NCBI GenBank assembly: GCA_051009975.1
Contig: JBPCWA010000159.1
Span: 1 to 21,305 of the forward strand
Direction: 5' to 3'
From: Tectiglobus sp051009975
GTDB taxonomy: Bacteria; Pseudomonadota; Alphaproteobacteria; Rhizobiales; Hyphomicrobiaceae
DNA length: 21,305 nucleotides
Shown: positions 14,280 to 20,644 of the stretch, in pieces
Numbering within the stretch: position 1 is the stretch's first letter
How the letters are laid out: each line of letters starts with the position of its first letter
Position numbers and translations under genes: made by a program
Notes under the pieces: model-generated
Told to the model about the DNA's origin: nothing
Database searches by the model: none
The model's input: only the letters and a program-made list of their open reading frames with translations

Positions 14280-14555
14280 TCAGGCGGCGCAGCTCCCCTG
14301 CTCCGAGAGACCTTGATTGACCATCGCCGCATAGAGCGTGTCCCACTCCTCTTGTGTAAGCTGGAACACTTCTCGCCCGATCCGAACGCCCCGACGGTGC
14401 GTCTCGATCAACAATCGCAGATGCATCGCCGGAGGAATTCCGCGCTTGCGCCACCAGACGACGGCGTTCATGCTGGTTCCCGCCCAATTGGCCATCTGGA
14501 CCGTGCCACCGAAGAATTCGATCACCTCGTCCGCCGTCAACAGAGTCTCTGACAT
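14280..14555 (-). CDS. Cro-like DNA-binding regulator
   Basis: From ATG 14553-14555 (AGGGA upstream) the product is 91 residues. Residues 7-45 form the helix-turn-helix of Cro/YdaS-like proteins: ADEVIEFFGGTVQMANWAG, then SMNAVVWWRKRGIPPAMHLR, with the family's 'vs.WrkrGiP' recognition segment. It is transcribed away from the CI-like gene across an 82-base intergenic operator, the standard layout of a lambdoid switch. It probably represses the repressor gene during lytic growth. A longer frame to 14609 would run through the operator and has no ribosome binding site, so I rejected it. Confidence 0.82.
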   Translation of the reverse strand: MSETLLTADEVIEFFGGTVQMANWAGTSMNAVVWWRKRGIPPAMHLRLLIETHRRGVRIGREVFQLTQEEWDTLYAAMVNQGLSEQGSCAA

Positions 14556-14570
14556 GAGAATCCCTATCAC

Positions 14571-14599
14571 AATTCTGGTGTATTTGATACACCAAAATT
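14571..14599. promoter_or_regulatory. Operator of the lysis-lysogeny switch
   Basis: A 19-base perfect palindrome, TGGTGTAT-TTG-ATACACCA (14576-14594), is extended on both sides by AATT (14571-14574 and 14596-14599) after one mismatch. It is the only palindrome of this quality between the divergent CI-like and Cro-like genes and covers the expected promoter positions. TTGATA (14584-14589) could be the -35 for the repressor gene. A half-site TTGGTGTATTTT recurs at 15413-15424. Confidence 0.75.
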
Positions 14600-14637
14600 T
14601 AGTTTCCATTGCTCCCGATCACAGGTAAGTGCGCGCC

Positions 14638-14955
14638 ATGAGTACGCTACTGCACAACCTCCAGACCGCCGCCGACCCCGAGCACATAGCGGAGCGACTT
14701 CGGATCGTGCGGCAGGTAGAAGGCCTCTCCCAAGCGGAGTTCGCCCAACGTGCCGACATTGCTCCAAACGCTTGGAATAATTACGAAAAAGCGCGCAAAC
14801 GCATCAGTCTCGACGCCGCCATCAAGCTCTGCGCCGAATATGGTCTGACGCTGGACTATATCTATTTCGGGGACTCTGGAAACCTCACGTACAACCTCGT
14901 AAATGCGATTAAAGCGGTCGAGGATCGCCGCCGCCGGGGGTTAAGAGACTCATAA
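14638..14955 (+). CDS. CI-like repressor, short XRE-family protein
   Basis: From ATG 14638 the product has 105 residues. The XRE helix-turn-helix lies at about 16-72: IAERLRIVRQVEGLSQAEFA, QRADIAPNAWNNYEKARKRI, then LDAAIKLCAEYGLTLDYIYFGD, with the family's terminal 'LDYIYfGd'. There is only a short helical tail and no LexA-like peptidase domain. Induction therefore cannot occur by RecA-stimulated self-cleavage and would need an antirepressor or another route. A GTG at 14629 would add three residues; GGTAAG fits the ATG better. It is the first gene of the rightward side and, by position, the prophage maintenance repressor. Confidence 0.82.
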   Translation: MSTLLHNLQTAADPEHIAERLRIVRQVEGLSQAEFAQRADIAPNAWNNYEKARKRISLDAAIKLCAEYGLTLDYIYFGDSGNLTYNLVNAIKAVEDRRRRGLRDS

Positions 14956-15020
14956 ATCAGGATTTCTCTGCGGCGGCGGAATCTTAGACTCCGGACGAGT
15001 AAATATATTTTTTGTTGGTT

Positions 15021-15029
15021 TTATCCACA
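15021..15029 (+). promoter_or_regulatory. DnaA box next to an AT-rich tract
   Basis: TTATCCACA is the exact DnaA consensus. It follows directly after an AT-rich tract that includes AAATATATTTTTTG. A similar CACAGCTTT segment recurs at about 15188. One consensus box can occur by chance, but here it sits in a long non-coding region beside the immunity switch. Confidence 0.4.
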
Positions 15030-15412
15030 GCTTTCTGGCGTGTTCAGACAAGACCTCAGCGCTCAAACACCAAGATCAGCCCTGCTCCGATATGCGGCGG
15101 GTGCAACATCATAGAACACACTATTCCGTCGTCATTACCTACCGGCAGGAGGGCGCGCACGGTGTCGAGACATGCAGACGAACGGATTGTTAACACACAG
15201 CTTTTTTTGCATTTTTGGGGTAAGCCGGGCGCCATTCGGACCATCACGCAGTATCATAGTGAACCGTCCCACGCGCACGCGCGCGCATGATGGACCGCGC
15301 TCCCTTTTGCGTTGACACCCGGCGCACCATCCCCAACCAGGACGCCAAGCCGGCCGCTGACAGCCCCACATCGGGCATCCGCCAGCGACACTACTTTGTG
15401 AAAAAGTTTCTT

Positions 15413-15424
15413 TTGGTGTATTTT
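15413..15424 (+). promoter_or_regulatory. Half-site of the switch operator before the rightward operon
   Basis: TTGGTGTATTTT reproduces one arm plus centre of the palindrome at 14576-14594 (TGGTGTATTTG, one mismatch). No second arm is visible. It lies about 120 bases upstream of the next gene's likely start, where binding of the repressor or Cro could affect the recombination operon. Confidence 0.3.
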
Positions 15425-15536
15425 CTTATTGATTTGGGTGATTGATGGTGGTTCTATAACCGGGCGTCGCAACGCGCTGTGCACCACACAAACCGCGATG
15501 GACCGACCGGAACTGCCGCATGAGGAAACACCGCCG

Positions 15537-15818
15537 ATGGCCCACCTGTCAGCCAAATCACTGCCTCCCAGATCCCTGCCTCCCAAATCACTGGCTACTA
15601 AATCGCTGACTCCCAAATCACTGACTGCCAAGTCACCGCCTGCCTCTGGTCCGGCGCCTGAAGACGTCGTTGCTGTCTTTCGCCGCTTAAAAGAACGCCT
15701 CGAGGCCTCCCGGCAGACGATCATTCCTCTGACGCCCACCCGTCTCACATCCGCTGCCCACCCGCATCTGCGTCTTGTCGTCGACAATGATCGCACTGCC
15801 GCCGCTGCCGCCACCTGA
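15537..15818 (+). CDS. Small protein with pentapeptide-type KSLxP tandem repeat
   Basis: The 93-residue reading starts at ATG 15537, where GAGGAA lies at suitable spacing. An ATG at 15498 has none. Residues 7-36 consist of six five-residue repeats (KSLPP, RSLPP, KSLAT, KSLTP, KSLTA, KSPPA), basic and proline-rich, hence disordered. A predicted helix PEDVVAVFRRLKERLEASRQ and a final segment HLRLVVDNDR with an alanine run follow. No family is recognised. The folded part may be only the middle helix. It opens the rightward operon. Confidence 0.55.
   Translation: MAHLSAKSLPPRSLPPKSLATKSLTPKSLTAKSPPASGPAPEDVVAVFRRLKERLEASRQTIIPLTPTRLTSAAHPHLRLVVDNDRTAAAAAT
15555..15644 (+). repeat. Minisatellite of six 15-base units
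   Basis: Six head-to-tail units of 15 bases with consensus AAATCACTGNCTCCC start at 15555, 15570, 15585, 15600, 15615 and 15630. A partial seventh lies upstream (15546-15554). Units differ at two to four positions, so the expansion is not recent. The unit length keeps the reading frame. There are no spacers, so this is not a CRISPR. Confidence 0.9.
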
Positions 15819-15825
15819 CAAGCCT

Positions 15826-15919
15826 TTGGCGCTCGCGCACGTCGGGGGTGTGCCTTGAGCGCCAATCCAGACCGGACGGTGGGAGTTTGGGAAAGGCGAC
15901 GCCCGCCCGCCGTCCGGTC
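15826..15919 (+). promoter_or_regulatory. Pair of strong RNA hairpins in the leader of the next gene
   Basis: The first hairpin has TTGGCGCTC (15826-15834) with GAGCGCCAA (15857-15865), continued inside by GCGCAC (15835-15840) with GTGTGC (15848-15853). It has fifteen pairs, one three-base bulge and a loop GTCGGGG. The second, four bases later, has GACCGGACGGTGGG (15870-15883) with CCCGCCGTCCGGTC (15906-15919), fourteen pairs with one wobble and a 22-base loop. The ribosome binding site GGAGA follows within ten bases. No T tract is present, so these are not ordinary terminators. They fill nearly the whole 121-base gap. Confidence 0.75.
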
Positions 15920-15939
15920 ACATTGCTGGAGAACCAACA

Positions 15940-16356
15940 ATGTCCCTGTCCTTGATCGATCACTCCTTTTCGACCGCAGACACCGAACGGGAAGCCGATA
16001 TCGCACTGGTGGTCGATTTTTTCGACCGCGACTACGAAGAGACCTGCGGCGAGATGGAGCTGGACGTCCGGCTTTATGTCTGTCTGGTCACGGGCACCCG
16101 CAGCTTCGAGGTTCTGCGCTACACCTACGACGGTGAGAGGCATGAAGCGACGCCTGGCGAACCGCTTGCAGAGGGCCAGCTGCCGCGCGCATTTCTCGAT
16201 CTTCTGGTGCGCTCCCATCTCACCGATCGCCATTGGTCCGACTATCTCGAAGACTTACCTGGCTTTGCGGACCTTCCCCCGCCCCCCGTCCGCCTCAGTC
16301 CACTCTTCCTTTTCGGGACCGCCCGCAAACATACCGCAGACGGCCCCAGCGGCTAA
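15940..16356 (+). CDS. Hypothetical acidic protein (138 residues)
   Basis: It starts at ATG 15940 with GGAGAA at good spacing. Residues 1-70 look like a compact alpha/beta domain: MSLSLIDHSFSTADTEREAD, then LVVDFFDRDYEETCGEMELD and VRLYVCLVTGTRSFEVLRYT. A helical segment RAFLDLLVRSHLTDRHWSDY and a proline-rich end (LPPPPVRLSPLF) complete it. Many acidic residues give it a low pI. I do not recognise a family. Its place between the minisatellite gene and the ERF gene suggests a recombination or host-interaction accessory, which the sequence does not prove. A DNA-mimic inhibitor is conceivable because of the acid content. Confidence 0.7.
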   Translation: MSLSLIDHSFSTADTEREADIALVVDFFDRDYEETCGEMELDVRLYVCLVTGTRSFEVLRYTYDGERHEATPGEPLAEGQLPRAFLDLLVRSHLTDRHWSDYLEDLPGFADLPPPPVRLSPLFLFGTARKHTADGPSG

Positions 16357-16421
16357 GCGTCGATTGGCCTGAATTCGCGTCTGTGCACGTTGCAGTCCGC
16401 CGCGTTCTCATCAACCGATCT

Positions 16422-16465
16422 GCGTCCCCTGCGCCACAGACTGGTCGCCAACTTTTGGGGGACGC
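16422..16465 (+). promoter_or_regulatory. Leader hairpin before the ERF gene
   Basis: GCGTCCCC (16422-16429) pairs perfectly with GGGGACGC (16458-16465). Inside, GCGCCA (16431-16436) can pair with TGGTCGC (16442-16448) with one bulge. The ribosome binding site AGGGGAG starts within about six bases, and its GGGG could compete for the first arm. No T tract follows. Confidence 0.5.
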
Positions 16466-16483
16466 CTCAAGGGGAGTAATTTC

Positions 16484-17164
16484 ATGCGCACACATGGCCC
16501 CGTCGTCGCCACCGTTCCCGTCCGTATCGCGAGCGCCATTGCTGCTGTCAAGGCCGGCATCTCGCGCGTCGCCCGCGATGGCCGCAACGACTTCGACAAA
16601 TACGATTACGCCAGCACCGACGCAATCTACGACAACGTCCGCGCCGCCATGGCCGAGCACAATCTCGTCATCATCTGCCTCGAGGCCGAGCCCACCGAAA
16701 TCAAGCCGGTCAAAACCACCGACAAGGTCGGCCGTGACGTCACGCGGCAGTGGGGCCGATTTCTGTTTCAGTTTGTCCTTGTTTGCGGCGAAGACACCTG
16801 GACCGACGCCCGAGCATCACGTTCCCTCTTTATCGAAATCTCCCGTCCGACTGCGTTTATGGCCGCCCAAAGCTATGCCGAGAAAAGCTTCCTGCGCTCG
16901 CTCTTCAAAATCCCGACTGGCGACAAGGACCTCGAGCAGATTGACGATGACAGATCAGCAAAACCGCGCTCACAGGCGAGCTTCAAAAAAGACGGCGCCG
17001 AATGGCAGCAGTTCGAACGCGACGTCGCCGACTGCGATGACCTCACCACCCTTATGAACCTTCAATCCGACGCCTTCCGCGTGTTTCCGAAACGCTGGCA
17101 AACCACCATTGCCGAGGTCGTCGACACCCGCAAAGTCAATCTCGTCAATGGGTTCATGTCGTGA
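16484..17164 (+). CDS. erf: ERF-family single-strand annealing protein
   Basis: The 226-residue protein matches the ERF superfamily of phage recombinases (P22 Erf type). The opening helix is RIASAIAAVKAGISRVARDG, then the hallmark FDKYDYASTDAIYDNVRAAMAEHNL, a central strand region with QWGRFLFQFVLVCGED, and the catalytic-core segment RPTAFMAAQSYAEKSFLRSLF followed by GDKDLEQIDDD. These proteins form rings on single-stranded DNA and anneal complementary strands, giving RecA-independent recombination and circularisation. The C-terminal 70 residues (EWQQFERDVADCDDLTTLMN) form a separate small helical domain. A strong AGGGGAG site precedes the ATG. The stop overlaps the next GTG (GTGA). Confidence 0.88.
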   Translation: MRTHGPVVATVPVRIASAIAAVKAGISRVARDGRNDFDKYDYASTDAIYDNVRAAMAEHNLVIICLEAEPTEIKPVKTTDKVGRDVTRQWGRFLFQFVLVCGEDTWTDARASRSLFIEISRPTAFMAAQSYAEKSFLRSLFKIPTGDKDLEQIDDDRSAKPRSQASFKKDGAEWQQFERDVADCDDLTTLMNLQSDAFRVFPKRWQTTIAEVVDTRKVNLVNGFMS

Positions 17165-17589
17165 GTTGCCCTCATTGCGCCAGGCGCTCAGATCCCCACC
17201 ACCGCCGTTTTTTTAAGCTCATCGCGCTTGCCTATCACCACTGGCCGTCCGGTTACACGGCGTTTCAGCCGACCAGCCCGGAGCACCTCCGCGCTTGGCT
17301 CCTCGTCCAGTGCGGTTACCGCAAGGAGGCCGAAATCCAAATCAGCGCCACCATCGCCCCCAACACCGTACAACTCATTGAAGCGGTCATGCGAGCCGCC
17401 GGCAGCTACGTCTGGATTGAGACTCAAAGAGAACGAATAGTCGTCCTCAGTCCGAAGTCGATCGCCTACGACCAACTCGGCCGCAGACCATTCGGCGCCC
17501 TTGCTCAGTCCGTCGAAATCCTGATCTGCCATATCCTCAACATTGAGACCGGCGACACATTACTCGAATGGGATCGGAGGGCTGCTTGA
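17161..17589 (+). CDS. DUF1367-like phage protein
   Basis: The 142-residue protein starts at GTG 17161, overlapping the ERF stop. An N-terminal CPHC motif (residues 3-6) and HHRRFFKLIALAYHHWP precede HLRAWLLVQCGYRKEAEI. Then come a beta strand set (YVWIETQRERIVVLSP) and the C-terminal KSIAYDQLGRRPFGALAQSV. The motif order 'r.fF.L...a...wp... fr..l...aGy ... pkSIaf..m....F..l....' is that of DUF1367, which occurs in recombination or Nin-like regions of lambdoid and related phages. Its activity is unknown to me. The position between an annealing protein and an HNH nuclease supports a DNA-processing role. Confidence 0.7.
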   Translation: MSCPHCARRSDPHHRRFFKLIALAYHHWPSGYTAFQPTSPEHLRAWLLVQCGYRKEAEIQISATIAPNTVQLIEAVMRAAGSYVWIETQRERIVVLSPKSIAYDQLGRRPFGALAQSVEILICHILNIETGDTLLEWDRRAA

Positions 17590-17591
17590 TC

Positions 17592-17990
17592 ATGCGCACT
17601 GAGGAGAAGACACCGCGTCCACCAAGCGGGACAGCTGCTGTAAACGCTTTCGTTCACGAGCCGAGAAAACCGCTCACGCCGCAACAGCGGGCCCGGATAT
17701 TTCAGGCGCATCAAGGGCGCTGTCACCGTTGCACCCGCAAAATCCGACCTGGCGAGACCTGGACCGTCGAGCATCTGACCGCGCTCGAATGCGGCGGTGG
17801 CAACGAAGACGACAACCTCGCCATCTCGTGTGCCTGGTGCAAACCTAAAAAAGACCGGGACGATCACGCCACGGCCGCCAAAGGCCGCCGGGTTGCAACC
17901 AAGCACGTGGTGCCCGCGGGCCAACCCCAGCGCCGCCAAGGTTTCCGCGGATGGCGGAAGTTCAATGGCGATCTCGTTGTCCTCAAATAA
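17592..17990 (+). CDS. HNH endonuclease with zinc ribbon
   Basis: From ATG 17592 (GGAGGG upstream, two bases after the previous stop) the protein has 132 residues. CHRC (44-47) and CAWC (80-83) form the zinc-binding pairs. Between them WTVEHLTALECGGGNEDDNL contains the catalytic His (H61) and Asn (N75) of the HNH fold, followed by CKPKKDRDDH. The conserved start RARIFQAHQGRCHRC is typical of prophage HNH proteins in alphaproteobacteria. Here the gene lies in the recombination operon and far from the terminase, so it more likely acts in DNA processing than in packaging. The tail (100-132) is basic. Confidence 0.88.
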   Translation: MRTEEKTPRPPSGTAAVNAFVHEPRKPLTPQQRARIFQAHQGRCHRCTRKIRPGETWTVEHLTALECGGGNEDDNLAISCAWCKPKKDRDDHATAAKGRRVATKHVVPAGQPQRRQGFRGWRKFNGDLVVLK

Positions 17991-18038
17991 AACACTCTCG
18001 TTCCGCGTGCGATGTCCAATCAGCCACAGGAGCTTCCC

Positions 18039-18314
18039 ATGCAACGCACGTTCCTCAGCAGAGACCAGGTCAAAGCCGCCTTTGCGGAACAGGGTTATGT
18101 CTTTTCTGTGCAGCGTATTGCCCAGGCCATGCGGGCCGGTCCACATAACGTCGTCAACAATCAACTGTTGGTGGCCGCCGACCGTCTCGATGATATCTTC
18201 GATAAGCTGTCAGCCCGAGCAGCGAAGCCCCGAAAGGCGCATTCATGTCGATCGACGTCAAGCCGCGCACGCGGGACGGCAAGACTATCTTCTACCTTAG
18301 CGGCACTTACCTAG
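18039..18314 (+). CDS. Small protein overlapping the integrase, possible excision factor
   Basis: ATG 18039 has GGAG at ideal spacing; a longer frame to 18012 has no such site. The 91-residue product begins MQRTFLSRDQVKAAFAEQGY, then VFSVQRIAQAMRAGPHNVVN, then DRLDDIFDKLSARAAKPRKA, and ends in a Ser/Arg-rich tail. The first 60 residues are helical and could form a small DNA-binding domain. The last 23 codons lie inside the integrase gene in another frame (70-base overlap), so the Ser/Arg tail is constrained by integrase coding. Position just upstream of an integrase and a helical basic character fit an excisionase or recombination directionality factor, but no motif proves it. Confidence 0.55.
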   Translation: MQRTFLSRDQVKAAFAEQGYVFSVQRIAQAMRAGPHNVVNNQLLVAADRLDDIFDKLSARAAKPRKAHSCRSTSSRARGTARLSSTLAALT

Positions 18315-19273
18315 GCGAACGCGTCCGCCTGTCGCTTGGCACGGCGGACCACGCCGAGGCCCGCCAACTCGCCGCGACGCTCCTGCCGAGGCTTCTCCAG
18401 CGGATTCAGGACGGTCAGTTGCACAGCGATACCTTCGCCGGGATCGCCCACGCCTACGTCGCCAGCGGCAAGAGTGACCGCTTCCTCGCGGCGCTCGTCG
18501 CCCACTTTGGCAAGCGCCAGCTGAACGACATCACGGACAATGATGTCATTGACTACGCCAACGATCGAGGCGCGGCGCGCGACTGGACCAACACGACCAA
18601 AAACCGCCACGTCATCAAGCCCTTCCAAGCTGTGGCAAACTTTGGCGCACGCATGAACCCACCAAAGTGCGGGGCGCGCCGGATCACACCCTTCGTCGAG
18701 ACTCGGGTGCCGATCACGGTCGCGCCGGAAGCCTGGATCCTGGCGGCTGTGGCCGCCGCCTGGCGGGACGGACATGCGAAACTCGCCGCCATGATCATGT
18801 TCATGACCACGACCGGGGTTCGGGTCTCAGAAGCCTGCCGGCTTGAATGGCGCGACGTTGATCTCGAAGCGAGCGAAGCCCTGATCCTGAAGACCAAGAA
18901 CACTCACCCGCGGCGGGTGCCCCTGGCCGCCAGCGTCGCGGAGATCTTAGCCCACTTAAGCCCGCCTCTCGGGGCCGGGCTGGTATTCGGCTACCGCAAT
19001 CGCTCGGGCGTCGCCAATCGGCTAGCGGCCATCTGCAAGCGCCATGGCCTGGCCTATTACTCGAGCCACAAATGGGGCCGACACGCGTTTGCGGCGCGTT
19101 TATTTCGCATGAACAAATCTAGTCTAATGGTGAAAGACGCAGGCGGCTGGAGATCGATCGGTGTCGTCCTTGACACCTATGGCCATCTGGAGCGCGGTCA
19201 TGTAGACTCAACGGTGCACGAGGGGGCTGCTGAGCTCGGTTCGGTACGACATTTGCTCGATAGTGAGCACTGA
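18245..19273 (+). CDS. int: Tyrosine integrase
   Basis: The 342-residue protein has an N-terminal arm-binding part (SGTYLGERVRLSLGTADHAE), a core-binding helix bundle (about 60-150), and the catalytic domain. Catalytic residues visible are R193 in TTTGVRVSEACRL, a lysine in LKTKNTHPRRV (K217 or K219), H275 and R279 in SSHKWGRHAFAARL, W302 in AGGWRSI, and the nucleophile Y312 in LDTYGHL. The HxxxRH spacing is that of many alphaproteobacterial prophage integrases. The gene lies 170 bases from the tRNA-Ser 3' end and is read towards it, the usual arrangement for tRNA-targeting integrases. The intergenic stretch has a five-pair hairpin TGTCA/TGACA soon after the stop. Confidence 0.93.
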   Translation: MSIDVKPRTRDGKTIFYLSGTYLGERVRLSLGTADHAEARQLAATLLPRLLQRIQDGQLHSDTFAGIAHAYVASGKSDRFLAALVAHFGKRQLNDITDNDVIDYANDRGAARDWTNTTKNRHVIKPFQAVANFGARMNPPKCGARRITPFVETRVPITVAPEAWILAAVAAAWRDGHAKLAAMIMFMTTTGVRVSEACRLEWRDVDLEASEALILKTKNTHPRRVPLAASVAEILAHLSPPLGAGLVFGYRNRSGVANRLAAICKRHGLAYYSSHKWGRHAFAARLFRMNKSSLMVKDAGGWRSIGVVLDTYGHLERGHVDSTVHEGAAELGSVRHLLDSEH

Positions 19274-19385
19274 TTACTTGGAACAAGACTAGAACGCTGG
19301 TGTCAGTTTTGGTGACAGCGAAAATTGCGCGTTCATAATTTGTGCTAGATTTGTTGGCTTTCTGTTTCTTTGTAGTTTGCCAATT

Positions 19386-19462
19386 CGGAGACAATGCTCA
19401 GCATTTCTCGCGGTAGTTGAATCCTTTGATATACAAGAGGAATTGGCGGAGACGGAGGGATT
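19386..19462. other. Probable prophage attachment site at the tRNA 3' end
   Basis: The tRNA 3' end (19444 upward) faces the integrase, so the crossover core should lie within it and leave the tRNA intact. The segment AATTCGGAGAC (19382-19392) is echoed 61 bases on as AATTGGCGGAGAC (19441-19453), which runs into the acceptor stem. This may be an integrase-binding or remnant core repeat. The matching att copy at the far prophage end is outside the window, so exact core limits cannot be given. Confidence 0.5.
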
Positions 19463-19533
19463 CGAACCCTCGATACGGTTCCCCGTATACTCCCTTAGCA
19501 GGGGAGCGCCTTCAGCCACTCGGCCACGTCTCC
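19444..19533 (-). tRNA. tRNA-Ser (anticodon GCT)
   Basis: The minus strand folds as a complete class II tRNA. The acceptor is GGAGACG/CGTCTCC, the D-arm is of the GGCCGAGTGGCTGAAGGC type, and the anticodon stem CTCCC/GGGAG has loop CTGCTAA (anticodon GCT, reading AGC/AGT). The long variable arm TACGG/CCGTA is typical of serine. The T-arm is GAGGG-TTCGAAT-CCCTC, the discriminator is G, and CCA is encoded. It is the integration target, and its 3' half must be restored by the phage. Confidence 0.97.
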
Positions 19534-19984
19534 GTCCTTATTTCATGGACCTTTCCTCTTTTCTCGCCACTAAAACACGGCCTGTTTTTAGCACATTTTT
19601 GTAAGGTTTAGTGCGGTCGAGAGGTCGTCCAGAAAATTGTCGATGATCGCAGTCGCGGGCAGCAATTCACCGACGCGCCCCTTGATATAGCGGCTTGCTG
19701 GCGGGCGCAAGGATCTACTGTGTCCCATCGACGTTTTTATGCTTGGATCAGGCACGCCCCAAAGGGCCAGTATGCCGGTCATGTTGTGCTGGATTCTGTC
19801 GACGGCACATTCAGATGGAACCGATCTGCGTTTCGATTGCCTCTGGTTGTGTTCGATAGTTCACTAAGTTTGAGGGTTACCACGATCCAGGTAACGCGGG
19901 ACTAGATCCTTGCTTATGCCGTCCTGAAGACCGTCCATAGTGGTATCAAGTTCGTCCGACCGACAATAGCCTCTCATACGAGAT
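19534..19984. other. Intergenic host-side stretch, no supported gene
   Basis: About 450 bases of lower GC. Short frames exist on both strands: a minus frame at 19588-19782 beginning MTGILALWGVPDPS, and a plus frame at 19720-19905 with AAGGA before a GTG. Neither has convincing composition or a recognised domain. They could be remnants of older insertions at this tRNA. I see no terminator with a T tract. Confidence 0.5.
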
Positions 19985-20644
19985 CTACCTAGGTTCGGAG
20001 TTATCATGACACGTTTTCTCCCGCAGTTGCGGGTAGAGTTCGGAAGTCCGCCCCAAAAGCCAATAGGCGATTAAGCCCAGAGCTTCATGCGTAGTGGCCC
20101 CCACGGTTTCTTCAACCGATTGCGGCGCATCACGTACCGGCCAGGGAGCAACAGGAAGTCCTGCCGCTTGAAAGACGCCAAGGGCACGCGGCATATGGAT
20201 AGCCGAAGTGATAAGAAGCCAGCACGGGGACGTCTTTGGCTCGAAAAGCAACCGGCTGTAGAGAGCATTCTCAAAGGTGTCCGTGGCGCGTGCTTCGATG
20301 ATCAAGTTGTCAAGGTTGTGTTTTGCCAATTCGATTTCTTCCTCGCCCGGACCAGTCAGAATGATTGGCACCTCCGGAAATCTCTGCGATAGCGACATCG
20401 CTGCACGAACTCGCGACGGTTGTCCACCTAGAACAATCATCCCGGAGATTGTACTATTTCTATGCAATGCGACGCGAGGAATACGCGTTTCCAAAGACGT
20501 GCTCAGGACCTTGATCGCTTCGGCGTGCAGGTATGAGACGAACATCCCAGCGAGCGGTATAGAAAGTAAAATCGTACCGATCAGCAGAATATTGACGTAG
20601 CGTATGTGTCGCCCGACAGATAATGAATCTGTTGCGAATAACAT
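19985..20644 (-). CDS. YdcF/DUF218-family membrane-anchored protein
   Basis: The 219-residue protein has one N-terminal transmembrane helix (about 17-40, VNILLIGTILLSIPLAGMFV) and then the DUF218 domain: GMIVLGGQPSRVRAAMSLSQ (the 'iVvLGGg..R' start), PIILTGPGEEE, ATDTFENALYSRLL (the 'S.nT.eNa' motif), WLLITSAIHMPRALGVF (the 'lvTs.yHm.Ra...f' motif), and VAPWPVRD. A final hydrophobic turn and EALGLIAYWLLGR follow. Proteins such as SanA and ElyC in this family act at the envelope, with roles in cell-wall or undecaprenyl metabolism. The product is probably inner-membrane with a periplasmic domain. It lies outside the prophage, hence probably a host gene. The ATG at 20642 has no strong ribosome binding site. 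Confidence 0.85.
   Translation of the reverse strand: MLFATDSLSVGRHIRYVNILLIGTILLSIPLAGMFVSYLHAEAIKVLSTSLETRIPRVALHRNSTISGMIVLGGQPSRVRAAMSLSQRFPEVPIILTGPGEEEIELAKHNLDNLIIEARATDTFENALYSRLLFEPKTSPCWLLITSAIHMPRALGVFQAAGLPVAPWPVRDAPQSVEETVGATTHEALGLIAYWLLGRTSELYPQLREKTCHDNSEPR

Larger units (their letters stand above)
14956..15536. other. Regulatory gap without a supported gene
   Basis: About 580 bases separate the repressor gene from the next likely start. The stretch contains an AT-rich tract (15000-15020) ending in a perfect DnaA box (15021-15029), a related sequence TTAACACACAGCTTTTTTT (around 15188), an alternating purine-pyrimidine run (CACGCGCACGCGCGCGCAT, near 15270-15288), and the half-operator at 15413. 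Open frames on both strands here lack ribosome binding sites and protein-like composition. TATAAC at 15455-15460 could be a -10 for the following operon, but its -35 is unclear. Confidence 0.6.

Noticed and set aside
15012..15290. Frames of 63 to 92 residues in the gap after the repressor
   Set aside because: No ribosome binding site and no protein-like pattern; they cover the DnaA box and alternating purine-pyrimidine run.
15555..15644. Possible CRISPR array
   Set aside because: Units are 15 bases, adjacent without spacers, and in frame with a gene. No cas gene is present.
15254..16006. Minus-strand frame of 250 residues containing SDLxx-type pentapeptide repeats
   Set aside because: It runs antisense to the minisatellite gene and across the hairpin leader, has no ribosome binding site, and its remaining sequence is Arg/Ser-rich noise. 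The pentapeptide look is produced by the 15-base repeat on the other strand.
19588..19782. Minus-strand frame with GVPDPS, similar to a motif of arsenate reductase-like proteins
   Set aside because: The match is six residues and the rest does not follow that family. Too weak to call even a pseudogene.
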